Source: Christiangramia forsetii KT0803 (lineage in GTDB: Bacteria > Bacteroidota > Bacteroidia > Flavobacteriales > Flavobacteriaceae). Taken from it: a stretch of 64,000 bases of DNA. The position numbers were made by a program, and so were the translations under genes. Location of the stretch: NCBI RefSeq assembly GCF_000060345.1, contig NC_008571.1, forward strand, positions 682,001-746,000, read 5' to 3'. The notes under the pieces were generated by a model. It worked only from the letters and a program-made list of their open reading frames with translations. It was not told the origin of the DNA and made no database searches. Of the stretch, positions 38,510-47,600 are shown piece after piece; positions within the stretch are counted from its first letter, which is position 1, and every line of letters begins with the position of its first letter.

Positions 38510-39331
38510 ATGTCATATAACCTGCTTAAAGGTAAAAGAGGAATAATTTTCGGAGCATTGGATGAAAATTCGATCGCCTGGAAAACTGCTGAAAAAGTTC
38601 ATGAAGAAGGAGGAACATTTGTTCTAACAAATGCACCTATCGCCATGAGAATGGGAAGTATCAAAAACCTGGCTGAAAAGACCGGATCTGAAATCATTCC
38701 GGCTGATGCAACCAAGGTTGAAGATCTTGAAAACCTTGTAGAAAAGGCAGTGGAGATCCTTGGAGGAAAAATTGACTTCGTACTTCATTCTATTGGGATG
38801 TCTGTAAACGTGAGAAAAGGAAATCATTATACAGATATGAACTACGATTACACTACAAAAGGCTGGGATGTTTCTGCCGTTTCTTTTCACAAAACCATGC
38901 AGGTTCTTTACAAAAAGGACGCGATGAATGAGTGGGGAAGTATTGTAGCACTAAGTTATATGGCTGCTCAGAGAGTTTTTCCAGACTACAACGATATGGC
39001 AGATAATAAAGCATATTTGGAGTCCATTGCACGTAGTTTCGGATATTTCTTCGGAAAAGATAAAAAAGTAAGAGTAAATACCATTTCCCAGTCGCCAACA
39101 CCTACTACTGCAGGGCAGGGGGTTAAAGGTTTTGATGGTTTTATCGCTTTCGCTGAAAAGATGTCTCCACTTGGAAATGCTACCGCTGAAGAATGTGCGA
39201 ACTATACCCTTACATTATTCTCAGATCTTACTAAAAAAGTGACTTTGCAAAATCTTTTCCATGATGGTGGATTCTCGAATACGGGAGTGAGCCAGGAAGT
39301 GATGGAAGCATTTACAAAAGACGAAGAGTAA
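38510..39331 (+). CDS. fabI: Enoyl-[acyl-carrier-protein] reductase FabI
   Basis: A 273-residue short-chain dehydrogenase that performs the last step of fatty-acid elongation with NAD(P)H. The N-terminal nucleotide loop is GALDENSIAWKTAEK. The catalytic residues Tyr150, Tyr160 and Lys167 have exactly the spacing of E. coli FabI (146, 156, 163), within SYMAAQRVFPDYNDMADNKA. The gene stands alone behind the two heptamer arrays. Confidence 0.93.
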   Translation: MSYNLLKGKRGIIFGALDENSIAWKTAEKVHEEGGTFVLTNAPIAMRMGSIKNLAEKTGSEIIPADATKVEDLENLVEKAVEILGGKIDFVLHSIGMSVNVRKGNHYTDMNYDYTTKGWDVSAVSFHKTMQVLYKKDAMNEWGSIVALSYMAAQRVFPDYNDMADNKAYLESIARSFGYFFGKDKKVRVNTISQSPTPTTAGQGVKGFDGFIAFAEKMSPLGNATAEECANYTLTLFSDLTKKVTLQNLFHDGGFSNTGVSQEVMEAFTKDEE

Positions 39332-39381
39332 TTATTTGAATTCATAGGCATTGAGAAATTCTAGTTCTTATGCCTTTTATC

Positions 39382-39447
39382 TGTCAAACTGAGCCTGTCG
39401 AAGTTTTTTTATCTATACGAATAGCTTTCGACAAGCTCAATCTGACA
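39382..39447. repeat. Dispersed intergenic hairpin element, copy 3
   Basis: Arms TGTCAAACTGAGCCTGTCGA (39382-39401, plus A) and TTCGACAAGCTCAATCTGAC (39427-39446, plus A) are inverse complements at 18 of 21 positions around a 24-bp loop. It lies between fabI and the glycosyltransferase and may also end transcription. Confidence 0.75.
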
Positions 39448-39514
39448 TTTTGCGGTATGTGACTATCGACTTCGATTAAATAGATTTCAACAGTTTCTTT
39501 GATAACCTTATTCC

Positions 39515-40525
39515 ATGAAACCAGAGTATTCCTTTATAGTTCCGGTTTATAACCGTCCCGATGAGATCAGGGAGTTGCTGGAAAGTATGAGGAAGCTAAT
39601 TTCAATTAGATCTTTTGAAATCGTAATTGTAGAAGACGGTTCTAGTATAAGATCTAATGAAGTGGTAAGGCAGTTTTCTGAAGATCTCAATATCAGTTAT
39701 TATTATAAGTCTAATTCAGGACCCGGCGATTCCCGGAATTACGGGATGAAAAAGGCAAAAGCCGATTATTATCTTATCCTGGATTCTGATGTGATCCTGC
39801 CGGAAAATTATCTGAAAGAAGTCCATAATTTCCTTGCGAACGACTACTGTGACTGCTTTGGAGGCCCGGATGCGGCCCACTCTTCCTTTAGCGATATTCA
39901 GAAAGCTATAGATTATACCATGACTTCATTTTTTACCACCGGTGGAATAAGAGGCGGATCGAGTAAGGGGTTTCAACCTCGCAGTTTTAATATGGGAATT
40001 AGCAAAGAGGCTTTTGAGGCCAGTAAAGGTTTTGGACAGATACATCCCGGTGAAGATCCTGATCTAAGCCTCCGGCTGAAAGACGCCGGGTTTAAAATAT
40101 GCTTAATTCCTGAAGCTAAAGTATTTCATAAACGCAGAATAGACTGGGATAAATTCTACACGCAGGTTAATAAATTTGGCTTAGTGAGACCTATTTTAAA
40201 TAAATGGCATCCAGGTTCTGGAAAGATCACTTACTGGTTTCCCACACTTTTTATGCTGGGATTCTTATTTTCCAGCCTCATGACGTTTACGGGAACCTGG
40301 TTCTTTATTAGCTGTTATTTAATTTATTTTTTAATTATTGGCATAGATGCTGCGATAAAAAATAAAAGTATTTATATTGGGTTACTCGCAATAAGAGCTG
40401 TATTTGTTCAGTTTTCTGGTTATGGAATTGGATTTTTAATTTCTACAATAAAAACAGAAATTATGAACAGGCAGCCAGAAAAAGAGTTTCCACAATTATT
40501 TTTTAAAAAAGATGTCGGTGCGTAG
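39515..40525 (+). CDS. Family 2 glycosyltransferase with C-terminal membrane helices
   Basis: A 336-residue protein with a GT-A fold: YSFIVPVYNRPDEIRELL at the N terminus, EIVIVEDGSS, and the metal-binding LILDSDVILP with its D-x-D. HPGEDPDLSLRLKDAG forms the acceptor region. Two to three hydrophobic helices follow after about residue 245. Donor and acceptor sugars are unknown. It overlaps the YbbR-like gene by 14 bp. Confidence 0.88.
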   Translation: MKPEYSFIVPVYNRPDEIRELLESMRKLISIRSFEIVIVEDGSSIRSNEVVRQFSEDLNISYYYKSNSGPGDSRNYGMKKAKADYYLILDSDVILPENYLKEVHNFLANDYCDCFGGPDAAHSSFSDIQKAIDYTMTSFFTTGGIRGGSSKGFQPRSFNMGISKEAFEASKGFGQIHPGEDPDLSLRLKDAGFKICLIPEAKVFHKRRIDWDKFYTQVNKFGLVRPILNKWHPGSGKITYWFPTLFMLGFLFSSLMTFTGTWFFISCYLIYFLIIGIDAAIKNKSIYIGLLAIRAVFVQFSGYGIGFLISTIKTEIMNRQPEKEFPQLFFKKDVGA

Positions 40526-41459
40526 AAAACCAAGATTTAAAAAATCCAGTGTAAAAACATTCAGTTTTTTTCTGATTTTCTCTGCCATAGTGTGGGTGCT
40601 GGTGCAATTCTCTAAAACCTATACGCAGCTAATTGAAATCCCCGTAAATTATATTAATACCCCTTTAGATAAAAGTATTTCAGATGAACGTCCAAAGCAT
40701 GTTGATCTGCAATTGCAGGATAATGGATTCAATATTTATTATTACAAAATATTCAATCCGCAGTTAAAGGTAGATCTTTCTAAAGCCAAGGAAACCGATA
40801 AAGAGTTAGTATATACCCTGCAAAATCACCTTTCAGAAATAGAGGAGCAACTAAAGATAGATTTTGAAAATTCCAGAATTATCCAGGAAGAGATCGTGGT
40901 GCCATTTCAATTCAAAAAGGAGAAAATGCTAAAGGTGATTCCTAATATAGAAGTGAATTATGCCGTAGGTTATTCTGCTGATAAGGCGGTAAAGTTAACC
41001 CCCGATTCCGTTAAAGTGAGCGGTCCGGAAAAAATAATTGATAGTTTGGTGAGTGTGCCAACGCAATCTATCAGGCTTAATAAGGTTAATACGAATCTTG
41101 ATGGCAACATAGGGATTGATACTTCTGGCTACGGCCAGTTAAGCTTTTACGAAAACAGTGTGAAATTCACCCAGGAGGTAGAGAAGTTTACTGAAGGTAG
41201 CGTAGAGATTGCCATTGAAGTGGAAAACGTACCCAATAATTTAAATCTTGCCTATTTTCCAAAAACCGTAATTGTTTATTATCAGGTAAATTTGAAACAG
41301 TTTGAAAATGTCAGCGCCGCAGACTTTAGAGTTATTTGCAATTATCAGGATATTAAGAAAGGAGATGATTATATGATCGCGCAGATTGTTGAAAAACCCG
41401 GGTTTATTAATAGCATTAGATTAAATGAACGTAGGATCCAATTTGTTATCAAGCGATGA
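40512..41459 (+). CDS. YbbR-like membrane-anchored protein
   Basis: A 315-residue protein with a basic N terminus, one transmembrane helix (about 17-35) and an extracytoplasmic part with YbbR-type beta repeats, for example VKLTPDSVKVSGPEKIIDSL. In Firmicutes such proteins (CdaR) control the c-di-AMP synthase; whether that holds here is unknown, since no cdaA gene is adjacent. It overlaps the glycosyltransferase gene by 14 bp and coaE by 4 bp. Confidence 0.8.
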   Translation: MSVRRKPRFKKSSVKTFSFFLIFSAIVWVLVQFSKTYTQLIEIPVNYINTPLDKSISDERPKHVDLQLQDNGFNIYYYKIFNPQLKVDLSKAKETDKELVYTLQNHLSEIEEQLKIDFENSRIIQEEIVVPFQFKKEKMLKVIPNIEVNYAVGYSADKAVKLTPDSVKVSGPEKIIDSLVSVPTQSIRLNKVNTNLDGNIGIDTSGYGQLSFYENSVKFTQEVEKFTEGSVEIAIEVENVPNNLNLAYFPKTVIVYYQVNLKQFENVSAADFRVICNYQDIKKGDDYMIAQIVEKPGFINSIRLNERRIQFVIKR

Positions 41460-42049
41460 AAATAGTAGGTCTTACAGGAGGAATAGGTAGCGGTAAAACT
41501 ACGGTTGCCGGTTTTTTTAAAGAATTGAATATTCCCGTATATATCGCTGACGAAGCAGGGAAAAGATTAATGAATACCTCTTCTGAAATTCGTAAGAAAA
41601 TCATCGCCTTTTTTGGAGAGAGTGCCTACAGGGGTGATCATCCTGATCGAAAATTTATCGCTTCGAAAGTCTTCAACGATAAAGAACAACTTTCAAAACT
41701 GAATAATATTATACATCCCGCCGTGGAAGCAGATTTTAAGAATTGGCTTGAAACGCAATCTTCAGAATATGTAATCTATGAAGCCGCGATTTTATTTGAA
41801 ACAGGAGGTTACGAGAAGTGCGATTTTAATATTCTGGTAACTGCTCCAAAAGAGATAAGAATTCAAAGACTTCAAAAACGTGATGATAGTTCTGTAAAGG
41901 AAATTGAGGAGCGTATGGACAATCAATGGAGCGATGAAAGAAAATCTCAAATGGCCGACTTCCTAATAAATAATGAAGAATTAGCTGAAACAAAACTACA
42001 GGTTGAGCATATTCATGATGAAATCTTAAAAGCAGGCAAAAATTGCTAG
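41456..42049 (+). CDS. coaE: Dephospho-CoA kinase
   Basis: A 197-residue P-loop kinase for the last step of coenzyme A synthesis. The N terminus MKIVGLTGGIGSGKTTVAG is the ATP-binding loop. VYIADEAGKRL, HPAVEAD, YEAAILFETG and RLQKRDD are the other family blocks. It overlaps the YbbR-like gene by 4 bp. Confidence 0.95.
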   Translation: MKIVGLTGGIGSGKTTVAGFFKELNIPVYIADEAGKRLMNTSSEIRKKIIAFFGESAYRGDHPDRKFIASKVFNDKEQLSKLNNIIHPAVEADFKNWLETQSSEYVIYEAAILFETGGYEKCDFNILVTAPKEIRIQRLQKRDDSSVKEIEERMDNQWSDERKSQMADFLINNEELAETKLQVEHIHDEILKAGKNC

Positions 42050-42100
42050 AAGTTTTGTTAACATTTGGTTAAACACTTTAAGCTCTAAATGTTAAAATCT

Positions 42101-42108
42101 TACTTTTG
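42101..42108 (+). promoter_or_regulatory. Histidine kinase -7 box, possibly leaderless
   Basis: TACTTTTG is an exact TAnnTTTG box followed by ACCGC and then the ATG at 42114, so the expected transcription start falls on the start codon. Confidence 0.55.
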
Positions 42109-42113
42109 ACCGC

Positions 42114-43691
42114 ATGAATAAGAAGCTTTTTGTCCTTCTCGTTGCGCTAATGAGCTTGTCGTTAATCGGCATTATTTTCGTGCAGGGATATTGGATTAAG
42201 AGCACTATTGACGATAGAGAGGAGCAATTTTCTTATAATGCAAAGCAGGTTTTATTAAGTGTTTCTCAGGAAATTGAGAATCAGGAATTTGAAAATTATT
42301 ATTTTCAATTCAAGAATACTGATAGTCTAAATAGTAAACTTAGCGACAGAACATTAACCGAATATTTTTATACCAGTAGAGATGAAAACAGGAATGAAAC
42401 CTATTTCAATTCTGAAACAATTTTAGAAGAAGATTATAAAGTTTCTTCGGGATTCTTGCAATTCGCCCAGGATAGTATTCAGTTTACTAAAATGATTAAT
42501 AAGCGGGTTACAGATATTGTTAGGAACAATCAACTGGACGGTGATAATTTAAGTGCGAGACAACGAATAGAGCATATTGAGAGGCTTTCAAGAATGGAAG
42601 AGGTAGAAAAAGATATTCTGCGTTCTGCCATTTCAGAATTAGTAGTGCGACTACCGCTTCATAAAAGGGTTTCTGAAGAGGTTATAAATGAACTGATAGG
42701 TAAGGAGCTGGAAGAAAGAAATCTTGAGTCAGCTTTTGAGTTTGGGGTATATCATAATTCTATAGCCACAAATGTATATTCTGATAATTTTAGCCTGAAC
42801 CATCCGGCTACCTATGCTGTTCCTTTGTTTATGAATAACGCAGGAAATAGTGGTTACCAGTTGCTGGTTAATTTTACAGATAAGAAAGAGGAAGTTTTGT
42901 CATCTGTAATTTTAATGGCTTCACTGTCTATCATTTTTACTTTGATCATTGTGATCGCATATTCAAGTGCACTTTCGCAACTAATCAAACAAAGACAGAT
43001 ATCACAGATAAAAACAGACTTTATTAATAATATGACGCATGAGTTTAAAACTCCCATTGCAACCATTAATCTGGCACTGGATGCGATTAAGAACCCAAAG
43101 GTCATAGAAGACAGGTCTAAAGTTTCTCGTTATCTGCAGATGATAAGGGATGAAAATAAAAGAATGCACGCCCAGGTAGAGAACGTTTTAAGAATCTCTA
43201 AATTGGAAAAAAATGAACTGGATCTTAAGAAGGAAAGACATCAGTTACATGATATTATTAATGATGCTGTTTCGCATGTTGAATTAATTGTGGAAGATCG
43301 TGGCGGGTATGTGCAAACACATTTTGGAGCATTGCGCTCTTCAGTATTGGCGAATCAGGATCATTTTACCAATGTGATCGTAAATATTCTTGATAATGCT
43401 GTAAAATATTCTGAAGAGGCTCCTAAAATTGATATTTACACCACGAATGTAAAGAATTATATTATTTGTGAAATAAGGGATCAGGGAGTTGGAATGACTA
43501 AACTGGTTCAGAAAAAAATATTTGAAAAATTTTATCGTGAGCATACAGGCGATATTCATAATGTAAAAGGTCATGGACTAGGTTTGGCGTATGCACGCCA
43601 GATAGTAGAAGACCATCATGCTGAAATCACTGTTACTAGCGAAAAGGCAAAAGGAAGTACTTTTATAATTAAACTACCACTAATATCTTAA
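42114..43691 (+). CDS. Sensor histidine kinase (RprX-like)
   Basis: A 525-residue sensor kinase. Two transmembrane helices (about 7-27 and 263-284) enclose a periplasmic sensor of some 235 residues. The HisKA domain has phospho-acceptor His309 in NNMTHEFKTPIATI, and the ATPase domain has the N box (VIVNILDNAVKYS), DQGVGM and GHGLGLAY. The regulator follows 4 bp later. The pair resembles RprX/RprY of Bacteroides. The signal is unknown. Confidence 0.92.
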   Translation: MNKKLFVLLVALMSLSLIGIIFVQGYWIKSTIDDREEQFSYNAKQVLLSVSQEIENQEFENYYFQFKNTDSLNSKLSDRTLTEYFYTSRDENRNETYFNSETILEEDYKVSSGFLQFAQDSIQFTKMINKRVTDIVRNNQLDGDNLSARQRIEHIERLSRMEEVEKDILRSAISELVVRLPLHKRVSEEVINELIGKELEERNLESAFEFGVYHNSIATNVYSDNFSLNHPATYAVPLFMNNAGNSGYQLLVNFTDKKEEVLSSVILMASLSIIFTLIIVIAYSSALSQLIKQRQISQIKTDFINNMTHEFKTPIATINLALDAIKNPKVIEDRSKVSRYLQMIRDENKRMHAQVENVLRISKLEKNELDLKKERHQLHDIINDAVSHVELIVEDRGGYVQTHFGALRSSVLANQDHFTNVIVNILDNAVKYSEEAPKIDIYTTNVKNYIICEIRDQGVGMTKLVQKKIFEKFYREHTGDIHNVKGHGLGLAYARQIVEDHHAEITVTSEKAKGSTFIIKLPLIS

Positions 43692-43695
43692 ACAT

Positions 43696-44418
43696 ATGGA
43701 AACTGAAAACAAGAAAATTTTATTAGTAGAGGATGATCCAAACTTTGGAACGGTCCTAAAAGATTACCTGGCAATGAATGATTACGAGGTAACACACGCC
43801 AAGAACGGAATGGAAGGATTTGAAAAGTTTAAAAAAGACGATTTTGATCTTTGTATTCTTGATGTAATGATGCCTTATAAGGATGGATTTACATTAGCCA
43901 AAGAAATTCGTGAAAAGAACGAAGAAATCCCGATCATCTTCCTTACAGCGAAAGCGATGAAAGAAGACGTATTGAAAGGATACAAGGTGGGTGCAGATGA
44001 TTACCTTAATAAACCTTTTGATAGTGAAGTTCTTTTAATGAAGATCAAGGCGATCATGCAGCGTAAAGCTACAGATAGCGTGGCAGACTCTAAACAATTT
44101 GAATTTGAGATTGGTGATTTCCACCTGAATTCAAAACTGAGGTTTCTTACTTTTAGAGATGAGGAGCCGCAAAAACTATCTCCTAAAGAGAATGAATTAT
44201 TGAGATTACTGGCATTACACGAGAATGATCTAATGCCAAGAGAATTGGCGCTTACCAAGATCTGGAGAGATGATAATTATTTCACTTCCAGAAGTATGGA
44301 CGTGTATATCGCTAAACTTAGAAAATACCTGAAAAAAGACGAAAATGTGGAGATCTTGAATATCCACGGTGAAGGTTTCAGACTTGTAGTGAAGAACAAG
44401 GAAGAAAGCGGAGCATAG
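43696..44418 (+). CDS. OmpR-family response regulator (RprY-like)
   Basis: A 240-residue regulator with a receiver domain (phosphorylated Asp56 in LCILDVMMPYKDG, then IIFLTAKAM and the conserved lysine in LNKPFD) and a winged-helix DNA-binding domain (about 135-235: LSPKENELLRLLALH, RSMDVYIAKLRKYLK). It is the partner of the kinase 4 bp upstream. Its targets cannot be told from the window. Confidence 0.93.
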   Translation: METENKKILLVEDDPNFGTVLKDYLAMNDYEVTHAKNGMEGFEKFKKDDFDLCILDVMMPYKDGFTLAKEIREKNEEIPIIFLTAKAMKEDVLKGYKVGADDYLNKPFDSEVLLMKIKAIMQRKATDSVADSKQFEFEIGDFHLNSKLRFLTFRDEEPQKLSPKENELLRLLALHENDLMPRELALTKIWRDDNYFTSRSMDVYIAKLRKYLKKDENVEILNIHGEGFRLVVKNKEESGA

Positions 44419-44443
44419 TAAATTTTTCAGTTTCCGGGATTTA

Positions 44444-44471
44444 CTGCATCATGGTTCTCTCCATGATGCGG
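44444..44471 (+). terminator. Hairpin after the response regulator
   Basis: CTGCATCATGG (44444-44454) and CCATGATGCGG (44461-44471) form an 11-bp stem with a 6-base loop and one G-T pair. There is no T run, so it may slow RNA decay rather than end transcription. Confidence 0.4.
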
Positions 44472-44529
44472 TAGCCTATCTCGTATAATTTTCCCGGTTA
44501 AACTTACTTTCCAGACTCTTTGAGAGTCA

Positions 44530-44566
44530 AAAACCGTAATCTTAGCATAATATTAAGATCGGTTTT
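44530..44566 (+). terminator. Terminator-like hairpin before the giant surface protein
   Basis: AAAACCG-TA-ATCTTA pairs with TAAGAT-CGGTTTT, ending in a T-rich side. It lies upstream of the -7 box at 44578 and supports the view that 44520-44636 is not coding. Confidence 0.5.
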
Positions 44567-44577
44567 CTTACAATACC

Positions 44578-44585
44578 TATCTTTA
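44578..44585 (+). promoter_or_regulatory. -7 box of the surface protein gene
   Basis: TATCTTTA, followed by CGG, is one base off TAnnTTTG and lies 52 bp before the proposed TTG start at 44637. Confidence 0.45.
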
Positions 44586-44636
44586 CGGCATTCCATAAAA
44601 TGCCCAAATTTGATAAGTGCAGCCGAAATATGTAAT

Positions 44637-47600
44637 TTGAGGACTTCTTCTCTTAAGAAGACCTGCGCTTTTTTATTCCTGTTTCTCTTTTTTTTTCTAA
44701 ATGGTTTTGGGCAGGAACCCAACTACACACATGATGCCCCTAATTCTAGAAATTTAGATTTCTTTACAGTAACTATAGCAGATGCATTTAATCCTCAAGC
44801 TAAACTTGATAGATTAATAATTTCTGTAGATACAAATCCAGAAGGAGAACGATTTGTTTTGACTTTTGGTAACGGAATTAAAAGAGTTGGAGATAATGAT
44901 GGCTTAATTGATTTTATTCCAAACCAAAATAATCGTTTAAGTAATCCCTTAGATTTTGCTATTAATAGCGAAGGAAAATTTTTTGTTGCAACCAATGAAA
45001 GTAATAGGAGGTTTATTAGAGTCTATTCTCCACAAGGAGTTTATCTACCTAATGAGGAATTAGGTAATGGCGATTATGGTTCATCTGGAGCAAATCGCTT
45101 TAAAGGCCCCACTGGACTAACTTTTGATAAAGAAGATAATCTTTATGTGGCAGATCATTATATCGGAAATGCTGATCCTCCAAGACCAAGTTCGATAAAA
45201 ATTTTTAGAAAGGATGCAGTAGGAAGTTATAAGAACAATCTAATAAATGAATTTGACAATGTTCAGGGAACTCTCTTAAATTCCCCTTACAGATTAGCTG
45301 TTGATAGCCAGGGTAATCTGTATATGGCAGAACTGGGGCAAAACAACAACGCAAGTATTAAGATTTTAGAATTTGATGATAGTTTTAATCCTACTCAAAT
45401 TGGAGAAATTAATGGAAATGAAATTGGATCACCGGGAAGTATTGTTATTGATAAGTTTGATAATATTTTTGTTGCAGATTTCGGTGATGATATAAATTTA
45501 GCAAGAGTTTTGGAAGCCACCGATGATGTTGATGAATTTTATGAAGTTTTTGAAATTATTAAAGAGGGAATTGAAAACAATATATTCAATATTAATGTTT
45601 ATAATCCCAATAATACTTTTCGATCAAAAATTTCATCACGAATTGATTTTCCAGTAGACCTTGCTATTTCAAATTGCGGAACTTTATATGTAAACAATAC
45701 TATTTTTGAGGGAAGGATTACTAGTTTTTTTGGTCAAAGAATCCCTGATATTAGCATTGATTTTGATTTGGAAGCATATCAACGTTCTCCAGGTTATGAT
45801 ACGGAAGTGCCCGTCCTAGTTTCTTGTACAGAAGATCAAGAAGAAAGTATAAGCAATGGTGCTTTTATATTACAAGATTATACCAACTTACCTGAGTTTA
45901 CAGATAATTGTGATGATGATCTTGAATTTATTCAGGATCCACCAGAAAATACATCAATAACAGAAACCACAGAAGTTTCAATTATCGCAATAGACGACAG
46001 TGGTAATGAATCAGAAGCTTGTATCTTTCAGGTTATTATCGACCAAGAAGAAGATATTCCCCCTGTTTTTGAGAATTGCCCTTCAAATATTGTGGAAAAT
46101 AATGATCCCGGTGAATGTGGTGCGGTGGTCACTTTTGCCACTCCAACTGCTACCGATGAAAATAGAGATGTTTCCGTAGAAAGAATAGATGAAACAGATT
46201 TGAATTCAGGAGATGAATTTCCGGTAGGAGTAACCACTATTATTTTTCAGGCAGATGATAGGGTCAACGATCCTGTTACCTGTAGTTTTACGATAACTGT
46301 AGAAGATACCGAAGATCCTGAAATTGTCGATTGTCCGCAAGATATAACCGAAACTTACGATCCCGAAGAAGGTTATGAAGTCCCAGATTTCACTAACCAG
46401 ATCCAAGCTAGCGATAATTGTACTACTACTGGAAATTTGTTAATTACTCAAAATCCTGCAGAAGGTGAGATTATATTTAGCAGCCAGACAATAATTTTAA
46501 CAGTTGAAGATGCTGAACAGAATGCTACTAACTGTGATTTTCAGTTAACTCTTCAGGAAGAGCAGGAACCTACTTTTACCTGTCCAGATCCAGAGCAAAG
46601 AACGGTTATAGAACTTGATGAAAACTGCGAATTTGAGGATCCCGATTATCGGGAAAGAGTCACTAATTTTCAAGCTTTTAAAAATGAACCGGTTTTGGAG
46701 CAAAGCTCGGTTAGAAATGGAAATATTCTTAATATAACTATTACTGTTTTTGATGGAGCGGAAGAAGTTGGAGCATGTAATTTTCCCGTAAACCTTGAAG
46801 ATCAAACACCGCCGAGCGTTAATTGTCCGCCCACGATTAGCGTTCCTTATACTGATACAAAGGAATATGTGGTGGAAGACTATTATTCAGAATTACAAAT
46901 TTCAGATAACTGCTCTACTATTTTTGAATATAGTCAGGAACCAACACCGGGTACCGTAATTAATAACGATACCATTGTTGAATTTACAGTAACAGACGAA
47001 AATGAAAATCAAAGTGGATGTAGTTTCAATATAGAATTTTATAAAGAAACCGAACTTCAAATTCTTAACTGTCCGGGAGAGCAAACTATTGAAGTAGATA
47101 CTAATTGCAGTTATCTCACTCCTGATATTGAATCAATAATAGAAACAAATATTGAAGGTGCTGAAATTAGCCAAAGTATTGCACCAGGATTTGAAATAAA
47201 CGGTTCCACAATATTAACAATTACTGCAAAATTTGAAGATCAAATAGATACCTGTGAAGTTCGATTAATCGCTCAGGATAATATGGCGCCCACAATTATC
47301 TGTCCCGGAGATCAGTTTGTTACTCCAGATGAAAATGGGGAGTTTAGTCTTCCAAATTATGCACTGCAGGCAATATATGATGATAATTGTTTTATCGCTA
47401 AAATTGATCAATTTCCAAATGTAGGATCTATTGAAACCGAAAGCACCCAAGTAACAATTACGGTTACAGATAGTTCTAACAATGAGACCAGTTGTAGTTT
47501 CATGGTAAATTTTGAAGATATCCCAGAAAAACCTTTTGAATGTAAAAATTCCATTAGTTTTAGGCTGGGTGCAGATGATATAAGAACCATAGAACCTGAA

